A DNA stretch of 64,000 nucleotides from Favolaschia claudopus. Its lineage: Eukaryota; Basidiomycota; Agaricomycetes; Agaricales; Mycenaceae. The position numbers and the translations under genes were made by a program. Shown here one piece after another: positions 19,412-30,209 of the stretch. How positions within the stretch are numbered: position 1 is the first letter of the stretch; each line of letters begins with the position of its first letter. The notes beneath the pieces were generated by a model that searched no databases, was not told the origin of the DNA, and saw only the letters and a program-made list of their open reading frames with translations. The stretch is taken from positions 1,364,001-1,428,000 of the forward strand of contig JAWWNJ010000036.1 of assembly GCA_037176885.1 (NCBI GenBank). Reading direction: 5' to 3'.

Positions 19412-22400
19412 TGGTTTGAGTGTGACGGAGAAGGTTCCTATGAGTACTTAGTCGAATATGGAGGATGCTTGGGTGAGGGGTTACATACCAAGGTGCGAAC
19501 CGTGTTTACAACTTAATTTGTGAAAAGCTCCCAAGAAGTCGAGGTTATGCCAGACGCCGAGAAAATACTTGGTGCGTTGTCTTTGTGTACAGTCTCCAGA
19601 ATTGTCGGTGTACAGATTGATACTTGGCTTGAAGAAGGGGTAGCAGTAGTAAGAGAATCCCCTCGAGTGAAAAAAAAGAAATCTACAAGCCACATGGAAC
19701 AAGAGTTGCCAGACTCAGTGGGGAATCGAACCCATTTGGCAGAGCAGTTACTTGCGGATGTATGTCTGGTACGCGGAGGCCCACATCCGATTATGGTTGC
19801 AACGGATTCGAGGGAAGTATTGTTGATTCGTTCAGGACTCGTGTATTCGCGACGCCGGCCTCCAAGTTGTACTCACTGATGAACGTCAAGTTGGCAGTGG
19901 GGATTTGACTCAGAGTTGCAACGAATGATCAGGAGAGAGTGATACAGCAGATGTCCAAAGTAAGGGCAGAAGAGGTTTGAAGTAAATCTGAGCATTCAGC
20001 TAAAGCAGAGACGAAAGAAGTGAAAACGGAGAGTTGGGAGAGGGTTGGGAGAGGGCAAGCTGTGTGAACCCGATCATAGTACTGACAGATATGTTCCCAG
20101 GCGTCCTTGTCGTCGTCGTCGTCGTCTTGGCCAACGCCAGCGCCGCTCTCGTCGAACGTACCTCCAGCGAACACCGGGATTCTCGACACTCAGAGCTAGT
20201 CGAACCAGGGTCTCACCGCCTTATCGGTGAGGTGGTGCAAGATGGTACCAGAATGAAGCTGTAAAACGACATCGACAATAGCCGTGAGCCTAACCGCAAC
20301 TCAAAGCGAGCTCGCCGCCGGTGCTCAAGCTCAAGGTCCAAGACGAATTCGCCTCGACTGTTTCTACGACTAGTCCTGTGTCGCCTTCAGGTACTTCACC
20401 GTCTCTATCTGTCCATGTGCGTTTTCCCCGCTTTTTGACCCAATCTACCGCTAACTGCCGTTCGCAGCTCCTTGTCTTGAATTGAGATTCACGCCGCTAT
20501 TCAATGCAAATCCGACTCCCGTCGTCGCTCTTGCTATTGTCTCCGGTTCCTTTTCGCCGCCTTCGTACCTCTGCTATCATCCGACACGACTTTAATCGCT
20601 TAGGGGTTCTCCTCCGGGCTCGCCTACCGCATACGAACGTCGTTCTTCTGATACTGTCCTCCCCCGTTCTTGTCACATCCGCCGTCGTTCCCGCAATCCA
20701 TCCGTCCTCGCTATCTAATGTCGGTCTGTGACCTATGATCAGCCGTCTTCTATCACTAGGTCCGCCTCAGCATTTCTCTCCTGTTTGGATCGTCTTGGTC
20801 TGTCTGTTTTATCACTCTCTGACCTCTGCCACCCTGACTGAATGCTTTCTCCAGCTTCTCCGCTCAAACGCTTCCAAACCCCAAGCCCGCCCGTCAAACT
20901 CACGCTACTCTCGCGACTCTGGATCGTCTCCAGTCCGTCTTCAACACGAACACGCTTCTCGTCGCTCTCGTCTTCAATCCCATCAACGTGCTTCAATCTA
21001 TCGCCTTTTCTGCCCGCGTCCCCATCGGCTCTTGATCTATTTCGTGACTATCCACCTCAACACCTGCATCAAGCTTCAGACGACCTCTTCTCACCGTCTC
21101 AGTTATTCAAACGTTTTGGCTCTTTCTTGACAACCCCCTTCCCTCTCCTGCATCTACACATACATATCCACATCTACCTTCCCATCCTCCCTATACCTAT
21201 TTATTCACTCACATACATATCTGGCCTTCCCTCCGCTGCCCGTCTCGTCACTGTTCTCCCGCAGCTGTGCTAGCTATCCCCACACGTACCTCGTTCTCGA
21301 GTCATACCTCGCCGCGCTATCCTCCTTGTTTCCTTCCCGCATGTCGCATCCTCACTCACCCGGTCCTGTTCTCGTTCCCGCGACGTACCCGTATCCCATA
21401 CACACCCGCTACGCAAATCGATACTACGCGTATCTCCGTCTCGACACTTACCTACGTACCTCACGGATGCATGTCGCTCCAACTTCCTCGTACCATTCTC
21501 ATACGTCCTTCTCTCCTACGCCGGCGCTAGCCTCCCTTCGCCCGAATTTCTGACGCGCATACTTCCGTTGGTAGTCTCCTCCTTCGCTACTCTACCGTAT
21601 CGCTGTCCATTCTCCTATTTACGTCCTCGTATGCCCTTCCTCCCCTGCCCCTGCTCTGCCAACTCGACCCCAACGAATGCTCGAATCGGTGACACTCGCC
21701 GCCATCCTTGATCTCCTTCTCGACATGCTCCCTCGCGGAAGCGGCTCGGACTGAGCGCTCCCACCGTCACCTATCGACGCGCTCGCGACGGTCGTCACGC
21801 TCACATCAAGCTCCAAGCCGCAATGGGCTCTCTCCTCGACGTTCCGCGGATGCTTACTTACTATCCAGATCCTCTTCCGGCTCGGTTCTCTCCTTAACCC
21901 CGCTTCCTTACAATCCCATCACTTTCAGAACTCCCCCCTCCTTTCCTGTGGCATACGCCGACATCATGACCCCGCCCTTGCTTCGCTTACTATCCTCTCT
22001 TCTTTGGTCACATCACTCCATTCTCTACGATGATACTTACATACCTTCCCACCTTACCCCACTTCCTCCTGCATGTTATTCTGTCAATGCTTCTTGCATC
22101 CTCCGTGCATCTTCCGCACCCTTCCATCCGTCGTTGATCTACCCTCCTTGCTATATATCGTTCTTCTCCGTATCGCCATCCACTGACCTTACCTCTATCA
22201 CCGGCACTGTACTGTGTACGTCCCGTTTGACGATCTGTGGTATGTATCTCATTCTTCGTTCTTCCTTTTGCTTTTAATTCACATCTTCTGCAGACTTTTG
22301 ATACCGTCGCCGCTGCCACTTGGGGAGATCGAGAGAGGAGGCGGATGGATATGATGATGGTGGGGAGCCCGGAGCTTTCTCGTTCTGCCGTCCCGTGTGG

Positions 22401-22500
22401 TGGGTTGAGGCGATAGCTCTGGAGGCGACGCACGATTCGAGCTGGCATCCGAATGACTCAGGGCGGGCGCTCCCCCTTGTCCGAAGCTTTGGAGAGCCCG

Positions 22501-23057
22501 CGGAGCCGTAGATAGCTCAATCGCAATCGTCTCTACGGAGAGGGGAGATTCATTCTACTCTATTCGTCGTGTACACGAAATATCACGACTGGTCTTCCTC
22601 AATTCATGTGGCTGTGTTACTCTTTTGACCCAAAAAGGCAGTTACCGCTTTGCCTTTCACGTTCATCTACCATCTACCACATCCACCACCCCAGTCCTAG
22701 GTATCGATCATAGGTTTGCCTACCTTGAAGTCCTTTCCAGATCACCACGGCCACTGCAAGTCTCTTCATCCACCCACGTACTTAGCTGCTAAGTACTTAG
22801 CGCCATCGGCGCCTCTTTATCCAAGCCAATCTGCGCTTTTCCTAGTCAATTTGAGGGCAGCAAGCTCGATATCCCACCTTGACCTAGCAACTCTCGCTGC
22901 CTCCATCTGCGTTTCTTCCCCAAAAGCGGTGGATTGGCATCTAGCCTGGATTTGGGTCTTTCGCGGAAACTAGCGTCGACGGCTTTTCTACTACGAGCTA
23001 CCGCTTTGTCCTCTTCTGCGCAAGTTGATATTGCACTGCCACAACTCTAGTCGCTGT
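22501..23057. other. Intergenic, upstream of DUF6699 gene
   Basis: No gene seen. It contains a small palindromic run around 22,782-22,802 (TACTTAGCTGCTAAGTA). Confidence 0.5.
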
Positions 23058-23064
23058 TATAAAA
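23058..23064 (+). promoter_or_regulatory. TATA box of the DUF6699 gene
   Basis: TATAAAA 52 nt upstream of the ATG at 23110, consistent with a short 5' leader. Confidence 0.6.
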
Positions 23065-23109
23065 GCGTGAAATCCTGCACTCAGTATCCACCTACATTTC
23101 TCGATTGTA

Positions 23110-24111
23110 ATGGCTGCTCCCTTCGTCTTCGTCCCCGAGGCTTCGCAAGCAGAACCCTTTCATCCCTTCTACTCTACCCCTCCGTCTAGGTCGCCTTTCC
23201 TACCGCCAACCCCCCTCATTTACCCTTCCTCTCCCTTCTCACCACCGGGAACTCCGGAGAACTTCAATGCTAATAGCGTACTCTGGCCCGAGAGCGCTAC
23301 CGATTACGAATCGCCCTACACGGCGTCTTGGGCGCCGCTGTCAAGCCGCCAACGCACCACGTCATGGCATGGTACAGCACCCGCCCCACTCTCCTCGCCG
23401 TTCCTCTCCCCAGCCCCACTTCCCCCGTTCTTGCACGCTCAATCAGCACCCTTCACCCCGCGCCGCAGACGCTCGCTGTCCTGGGGTGCATCCGGCGCGC
23501 CTCCGCCTCCCTCCTGGGCTAACAGCGCGAATCCATATATCCCCACCGTGGCGCATACGCCTCTCCAGATCCATCCCTTCCTAAACGGCGACGCTCCTTC
23601 GCCGGTATTCCACTTCGACCTCGCACCAGTCGAATTCACGCCCATACGCCTCATCCACCCGAATCCACCGCAGACCGCCGGTCTCGGCGCGGCGGAGATC
23701 CGCGAGCTCGCGTTCGCCCCGCCACTGACGACGTTGCGGATCTTGCATCCGCGAATTCCATTCTGGCCGGTCGATCTCAAGCTCCCAGACGAAGCAGCGG
23801 GGGAGATTCCGATTTCACTGGGCGACGTGCTGGTGTCGGTGCACCGCGCGATGCACGAGCGTATCTCACAGGCGGATTGGGAGACGCTGAGCGAGGAGGA
23901 TCGGGAGGAGGTGGCGAAGGTGTTTACGAAGAGGTGTAGGGCGGAGGCGGTGAGGAGCGGGGTCATTCCGGCGCATCTGAGGGATAAGGAGATGGCGGAG
24001 CGTAACGAGGGTGTGAAGAGGGTTGATTTTCTTCTGGGGAAGTCCGTCTTCAAGGGGCTTGTGAGGTCGCCGGAGGATCCGGATGGGGTGGTGAGATTGG
24101 TGACGGCGTGA
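23110..24111 (+). CDS. DUF6699 domain protein (333 aa)
   Basis: A single exon. The first ~170 residues are proline/serine-rich and probably disordered. The C-terminal ~140 residues match the DUF6699 pattern known from agaric genomes: L-H-P near residue 218, a WPVDL turn, ISLGDVLVSVHRAMHE, then FTKRCRAEAVRSGV, RVDFLLGKSVFKGL. The family is expanded in mushrooms and its function is not established. GC content is high and coding bias strong. The start is supported by a TATA box 52 nt upstream and by absence of other in-frame ATGs nearby. Confidence 0.88.
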   Translation: MAAPFVFVPEASQAEPFHPFYSTPPSRSPFLPPTPLIYPSSPFSPPGTPENFNANSVLWPESATDYESPYTASWAPLSSRQRTTSWHGTAPAPLSSPFLSPAPLPPFLHAQSAPFTPRRRRSLSWGASGAPPPPSWANSANPYIPTVAHTPLQIHPFLNGDAPSPVFHFDLAPVEFTPIRLIHPNPPQTAGLGAAEIRELAFAPPLTTLRILHPRIPFWPVDLKLPDEAAGEIPISLGDVLVSVHRAMHERISQADWETLSEEDREEVAKVFTKRCRAEAVRSGVIPAHLRDKEMAERNEGVKRVDFLLGKSVFKGLVRSPEDPDGVVRLVTA

Positions 24112-24859
24112 ATGAGGTGGGAATGTACGTGTACGGGATGGACACGCACGATGTGAAAGGACAAATTTTTGTTCTCGAAGTTGTTCTCGAAATTGTTCTC
24201 GGAATACGTTAACTGAACAGTTGTATGCCCTGCTATGGTCTCTTATGTCTAGCTTACATAGAATGGAGGTGTTGTGTGCACATCGAACCAACGTTGATGC
24301 ACGTCGCATTTTTTCAAAGAGTTTTCGAAGCTCCCACAATTTCAATCAAGTACAAATCGGATTTTGCTATATAGCCTGCGCTGCGCTGAACACCAGGCGA
24401 GCAAAATGCATATATAGATGAGTCTGCGACATAACATTGCTAAGAAATCGAGTGTTCTTGTTGTGTGTGTTATTCTGCCGTGCGATAGCATTAGATATAG
24501 CATGAGCACCTACGAGATAGAAACCAATTCGAATGCAGCATTACACTGCTGACATCAAGGCAATTTGCTGGGTAGAAGTTTCCACCTCCTTCACTTCCAG
24601 CCGAAGCTCGTCAATCCATCCCATATGAGGCCCGTGTTCCACCATAGTAACTGTAATACTTTGGCTTTATTTACTGATCCCCTCTTTGTCTTCCCCCTGC
24701 ACCGTTGAATTCGCTGACTCGCACATGCAGCACTAGTCCATGGTTATGGCAGAACGATACCTCCCTGACCTGAGGCTGAACGGCTCTATACATCAGTATT
24801 CTTCCGGTCGATGTCTGAGTCGTGAACTCGTGAATTTTCCTTCTCAGTCCTGAGTCAAC
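24112..24859. other. Intergenic
   Basis: 3' flank of the DUF6699 gene and left flank of the MITE. A short repeat of GTTCTCGAA words at 24172-24200 is the only pattern seen. Confidence 0.5.
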
Positions 24860-25516
24860 TAGTGATGTCAAGGTTCGGTCCAGAAATCGGTTCGAACCTG
24901 AACCGAACTGGACCGAACGCTGCGTTCAGGTTCAGGGTTCAGAATTTCCCCGAACCGAACGCAAAATTGGGGTTCAGGTTCGGGCGGTGAGCATTGCGTT
25001 CAGAACGCGTTCGAACGCCGAACGCGAAAGCCCATCAATATTGCATCAAATCGTCAATTTTGACCCGAAATTCTCGTCTCACAGCGTTGATCCGAAGGAT
25101 ACATACCTTGCAACGGAGATACTGGCAACTCTTGGCAATCAGTTTCACCTTCGGCGCGTTGTGGGTCAAATGTAAGTCCATCGATGGCGCATCAATGAGG
25201 TCTAAGTATTCGGCCGATGTTTCCCCCGCACATATTTGGGCTGTTTGTTGTCACGAAAGGGCAGGCAGTGGAGAACCAAACTTCAGGACATACCAGGAGT
25301 GAGAGGGAAGCCCCGGATATGTTTCTGGGGCACCATTTTTCGACCCCGGAAGTTGCCGAGTTGGGAAAGGTTCGAACGCGTTCGAACGCCGAACCGAACC
25401 TGAACGCGCGTTCAGGTTCAGAGTTCGGTGATTTACTGAACTGAACGCGACGTTCAGGTTCGGGGTTCACAGAAAAGAGCCCCGAACCTGAACCGAACCG
25501 AACCTTGACATCACTA
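24860..25516. mobile_element. 657-bp hAT-like MITE, copy 1
   Basis: It begins TAGTGATGTCAAGGTTCGGT and ends with the inverted form ACCGAACCTTGACATCACTA. Inside the ends are tandem GGTTCAGGTTCGG-type words, inverted between left and right halves. It has the same length as, and reads the same by eye as, copy 2 at 44511-45167. There is no transposase, so it is non-autonomous. The TAG-start terminal repeat and the 8-bp duplication at copy 2 indicate the hAT superfamily. Here the flanks give only an offset match (AGTCAAC), so the site may have been altered after insertion. Confidence 0.85.
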
Positions 25517-26843
25517 GTCAGTCAACTCTCCAAGACTCTGGAGTTGGGGACTTCAAATCGGCTTTTGGGTGGCATGCCACCTATGTTCTATGTTCAGTCT
25601 CTACCTGTCTGGTAATCCTATTCACTGCCTTGTTCAACATACTTTCGCCTCGTTCAATGGGCACAGATGGTGCGTCAACTTAACCTTTCCTCTCCTCTCC
25701 ATGGATCATACTGACATGCCTCTCCTCAAAATATATTCCACAACCCGCTCTTTTCCTTTCACTGCTGTGAACTCCGCTTACGTTGAAGTGCCACTCTGCC
25801 TCTAACTCGTCACTCTACCTACCTGTGATGCTGCTGGTGTGTCCGAATCTCTATTGCTCCCAATTCGTACTAATGCTCGCATTTTCGACACAGATATTTT
25901 CGAATGGATTCATGTCAATTGAAATGAGGATGAATTTGCATTACCCAGTGAGATCATTCTTTTCGGCAGATTCAACTGATTAATCCCCTCTCAGTTATCG
26001 CATCGGTGGCAGCAAGAATGAAATAAGCAAGGCCACGGTCTGATTCCAAGGTCGGATCTATAATCCCAAGGTCAGATTATTTTCGCTACATGCTGTCTTC
26101 TTTGCCTTCAATTCCAGCATTTAGAAAATAGGGCGGTACCGTAGGATACAATCGCAACGACATGGTAAGATTTTCCTGCTTAGCTCAGATTGAATCCAAC
26201 GGTCAGATTAATCCGACAGGGTTTAAACTTGGTTTTAATCCTGGTGATCAATCTCGCCAGGATTATTTTGCGTGGGCGAGCAGGATTAAACAACATATCC
26301 ACGGGACAATCCTGGTGATTTATCTCGCGGCTTGAGATCATTCAAGGTTAGGATTATTTGTGTGGAGATTAAATCTTGTATGGGAGATTATCGTGTACAT
26401 TGTAGTTTGCCAACGAGCAACAGAGATTAAGCTCAACTTTTGTCAATTACCAAAGTAGATTAATCCTATCCACTGATTTCACTGGTGAAATATAGAATTA
26501 TTGTGCGAGAGAACGAAACATACAAAAGCGGAACGCCCCTGGCCTGTCAACAAACCAGACTGAAGTACTAAATTATGTGGCGAAAGTCAGCCATGCCTTG
26601 AGCCAACGACATGCAACTAGAGCCAGTGAAATAGCGCCTCATTTTGTGGTATCAAATATTATTATATTCCCTTGAATAATGAAAGACTCTGCTAGTTGAA
26701 ACCATATCCACCCCACCGATGGACGCAAGAAACCCCTCGTCCATGAATCATCATGATAATTTTGCGGTAAGCGTTTAGGGGCAGAAACTGTCGAGAGCGG
26801 AATCAGCATCGAACATAGTAAGAGCACAAGCAGCAAATTGCAC
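25517..26843. other. Intergenic, AT-richer
   Basis: No gene seen. From about 26,040 to 26,510 the words GGATTAATC, AGATTA and TTAATCC recur on both strands, which may mark a decayed small transposon. No ends were found. Confidence 0.35.
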
Positions 26844-27936
26844 TTACACGACAGTCTATGGGACGAGGAACGCAGATTGACAAAATATTATCAGCAAGGT
26901 GAACAGAATTAAGAAGCGAAGAGAACGCACGAATCCAGAGCTGCCCGCCACACGGGTGGCCTGGTCGACGGGGCCGGTTCCACCGCAGGTGCCGGAGGTG
27001 TCGTTGGGGCGGTATGCCTGCAAGTCAACATGTTAGTTCCATGGAATCGAGACGACAGAGAGCGACTTGCCTGGTTGCACGGGCAGTTGACATTGGTGCA
27101 GGTCAAGGTCTCACCGTTGTCGGGAGTGATTCTTTGTGCCTTTGTAACGAACCAGATTCAGATGCTGCTGGATCAAGGAGTTTGCAGGCATACCACCGAG
27201 AAACCTTGGATGTTACTGATGTCGTAGTCGCTAGAGACAGAGAGAGTTAGAAGAGGAGAGCAGGGATAGCAGATGAGACACACGTTTTGCCGTTAACGGA
27301 GTCAAAGTTCCACTATTAGAGAATTGTTGGTCAAGACTTGCGTTTAGAAGCTGATGAAAAGCATGCCTCGGTCATCGAGCAAGCGGCCCTTCCGAAGGCA
27401 ACTACAGCAGTCATGAGCATCGGAATACGGGATGAATTTGGAATCAACTCACTTCCTCCGAAGCAGTCATTCTCGCACCCTGAACATTCGCGAAATATCA
27501 CAACGAGGTCCCAGCCATGAATAGCGGGGAAACGCACCAGAGTTCGGGGGACGGTCGCAGATACGGCCGTTCCACCTAGAAATCTTGGGTTACAACACGA
27601 TTCGTACACTTTGAAGCAGCGACACCAACATACCTGTCGGGAACAGTGATGTCTTTGCTCTGGCCGGCTCCGATATCACCAATTGCGGGACCTTGTCGAG
27701 ATGAGCTACAGAGACAACGCGTGAAGACTTGAGCTATCTATCACCAGTGTAGTCGACACCAGCATGCGGGAAGTTGCTGAGGGTCAGGCCAACACCCCAG
27801 GCGCAGTTGTTCTATAGACGAAACGCGTCAGGAACACGGTGGACTTGCATAACAAACACCGCACGCGGAGGGTTATGCGGTGGCTGGCATTAGCAACGGC
27901 GGCGAGGACGGCGAGGACTGCGAAGGAAGCACGCAT
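26844..27936 (-). CDS. Thaumatin-like (osmotin family) secreted protein, 176 aa, 11 exons
   Basis: Exons on the minus strand: 27865-27936, 27745-27811, 27634-27691, 27538-27575, 27453-27479, 27367-27401, 27284-27312, 27194-27230, 27071-27139, 26931-27017, 26844-26855; total 531 nt, all phases consistent. The product starts with a signal peptide (MRASFAVLAVLAAVANA), then ITLRNNCAWGVG, VPDRWNGRICDR, NGKTDYDISNIQGFSV, RITPDNGETLTC, CPCNQAYRPNDTSGTCGG and ends FTVV. These are landmarks of basidiomycete thaumatin-like proteins, which are extracellular and linked to cell-wall glucan or defence roles. Two introns have GC donors (after 27367, GAG/GCATGC; after 27071, CAG/GCAAGT). The exons are unusually small. 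Confidence 0.85.
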
Positions 27937-29270
27937 TATTATGGAGAAGGTGGATTCGTCGAGGAAAGAGAAATAAAAGGGTAACTTTCGAGGAGGAAGA
28001 AGAACTTACCTTCGCGTACTGTAGATCCTGCTTTTAACGGGACAGAAAAGCGACGCTTGCAGCGTGAAACGAATCAACATCAAGATCAGCGTACCGCGCG
28101 GGAGGAGAGAGGGGGTTGTTACCATCTGCTTGGCAACCGCTACTTTCTTCAAATCTGCATTACATAGCGCAGTTGTGTGCGTTCAACTTGAAGAATCGAG
28201 AGGCGCAATCCAATAATACTGGATAATTGTCTGTGTCCTCCAAAGCGCTACGAGATCTGGTCGCTGGTGGTCTGTTGTCCTCGCCATTAACCCACCGCTG
28301 TGTCCGGTATAATGTGCTGCATCAGATGAAAAGGTACGTTTGATTCGCGAAATCGAGATTGTCGAGGCTCTCGTTGGCGAGACACATTGGCGCGTTGCCC
28401 AGTCAGAACGGAAGATCTGCGCACGGCGCGGAAGCAAACCCCAGATCCGGAACTCGAAGAGTCGAAGCGCAAGTCGAGCGATGAGAGGAGATTTAACTGA
28501 AATCGGCCGCTAAAGACGTAAAATGACTCTTGATCTGGACTGTAGTGTCAGGCTTTTAGAAGCTCAGTATAACAACAGCTAGCCCCAGCAAACCAAGCAA
28601 GTACTACTTACTCTAGAGGCAAGTTGGAGACAAGCAGGTGGGAGTAAGACACGTGGTGAAATTACGGCACTAATCATGATGAACACTCACGCATATCACC
28701 GTGACGTAACGCGAATCTTCCGTCCTTTCCTTCCACCATGACCTGAGCTGACCAGCCACCAGAGACGGTCAGCGACCTCCGCATCGACAATGAGCCGTAA
28801 TTTTTGGCGTATCGTCGGAGACTTGTATACTCGAAGACGATTTTAATCACAGTTTCGACGTGCCAATCTTACTGGTCCAACTCAAGGCACAATGGATCTA
28901 GCGATGTTCAACTTCAACTTCGACTTCACCGTCTTGACTGCTTATTCGCGGGAGCGAGCGTCGAGAAGTACTCGAAACATACTGACCCCAAATGCTGTTA
29001 CTCAGTTGCGGATAATTTCTCACCGCGACTTCCATTCTACGCCGGCTGACAGATAAACGCCCATAGCTATTTCTTCTCCACATATCATTGGCCTCCGCCA
29101 CTCCTGGCCTTTGGCGCCATTTTACAGCTCTGCTGCGGGCTCCACTCCGAGACATTCCTTCATGTTCTCTTTGCTTCCAAATGTCTGCGGAGAATATCTG
29201 CGCGACCGGATTTCGCACACAGCCCGATGCACTCGATAAAAACCCTTCTGACCTGCGATAGCTTTCAGCA
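27937..29270. other. Intergenic
   Basis: 5' flanks of two divergently placed genes. Small ORFs at 28183-28472 (minus) and around 28800-29440 have no recognisable product. Confidence 0.4.
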
Positions 29271-30002
29271 ATGCGGCTTCCTCTCCCATCGTCGGCGAGG
29301 AGGCCTTTATTTCCTACGGTAAAGCTCAAGAAATCCTTGGCTCGGACGTCAACGGCGTTGCATCTACCCGGTGCTCTAGTAAAGCTCAAACCGTGGCCAA
29401 ACACCGTATCGGACCCTCTTCTGACGGCTCTGTGCGCTCTCAAACAATCTTCGGCCGCCTTTCCGCCCCTCGAGAGTGCAGTGAATGGCGTGCTGGCCGT
29501 CTACGATATCGCCCAGGTAAGCCGTAGTGGTTGATCGATTTTGTTTGGACTTGAACGCTGACTATCTCTCAAGCGGGCGAAAACTTGTCGAGCTGATGCA
29601 CGAGACGTCGTTGATAGAGCTCGTAGTATCTTGGACATTCTCGCTGATGGATTGAAAGATCCATCCATGATCCCTCCACGTATCCTGGAACTCCTCGAGC
29701 GATTCAAAATGTGAGAGAGAACAAATATCAATTTCAATATACAGCTCATTTCTTCATACAGCCATCTCACCGACATTGAGAATTCGATGCGACTTCTCGC
29801 AGATGCAAACATAGCTTCTCGACTGGTGCATCTCAACCGAAATGAGAAAATGATTCGTTCCATTAAGGATCGACTTGAGGCCGAACATAATGACTTTCGT
29901 GTACGTTCTTCAAGGTCATACAGTGTACTTGTGCTAATTTCAGTAAAGCTTGCGCTGGAGTTTCGAGTAGTCATTCAGCAGAGTGACCAAACGCAGAAGA
30001 TG
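29271..30002 (+). pseudogene. Truncated gene: MLKL-NTD-like four-helix domain
   Basis: Exons 29271-29516, 29574-29710, 29762-29900, 29949-30002 join in phase to about 192 codons. The product has ALKQSSAAFPPLESAVNGVLAVYDIAQ, RADARDVVDRARSILDIL and RLVHLNRNEKMIRSIKDRL in separate helices. In agarics this helical N-terminal module, related to the MLKL/HeLo-type four-helix bundle, normally precedes NACHT, kinase or repeat domains in NLR-like proteins. A good donor (GTAAGT) follows 30002, but I found no downstream exon and no effector or sensor domain. It is therefore a 3'-truncated gene or a stand-alone domain. I infer a regulated-cell-death or signalling ancestry, not a proven role. Confidence 0.6.
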
Positions 30003-30130
30003 GTAAGTTTAGTCTCTCTGGCTTCGCGAAGGGAAACTGAGGGAATGATCAAGGAATTCTATTTTCCACTGATCGTTTTTTTGGCCCGGCCCCTGCTGCG
30101 ATGGGTGGATCCTAGATGCTATGCAGATTC

Positions 30131-30209
30131 AGCAATTGGAATATTGTATTGAAACAGACGTTTGAGAAGCCGAATCTCACGTCTGTTTTGATACAATATT
30201 CCAGTTGCT
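30131..30209 (+). repeat. Long hairpin, 31-bp arms
   Basis: Arm 1 (30131-30161) and arm 2 (30179-30209) pair over 31 positions with three imperfect positions around a 17-nt loop. The arms begin AGCAATTGGAATATTG and end CAATATTCCAGTTGCT. It lies just after the truncated four-helix gene. It could be a foldback transposon remnant, a duplicated-inverted exon piece or a small-RNA precursor. Confidence 0.65.

Larger units (their letters stand above)
18691..22500. repeat. Duplicated block B
   Basis: Second copy of block A, same orientation, about 18.7 kb downstream. It holds tRNA-like repeats B2-B4 and a weak fifth (T-arm-like GGGTTCGATTCCC on the minus strand near 19,727), then the shared non-coding segment (about 19,790-20,260) and the C/T-rich tract (20,450-22,280). 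Several pyrimidine-biased ORFs in the tract are judged to be compositional. The right boundary is approximate. Confidence 0.6.

Noticed and set aside
20504..22277. Similar ORFs in block B
   Set aside because: Same reason as for block A. The short conserved peptide with block A is noted as repeat similarity, not as a gene.
23439..24345. Two long minus-strand ORFs opposite the DUF6699 gene
   Set aside because: Shadows caused by high GC and codon bias of the plus-strand gene.
24987..25470. ORFs within the 657-bp MITE (also 44638-45121)
   Set aside because: Identical in both copies simply because the elements are; they read through GGTTCAGG repeats and encode nothing recognisable.
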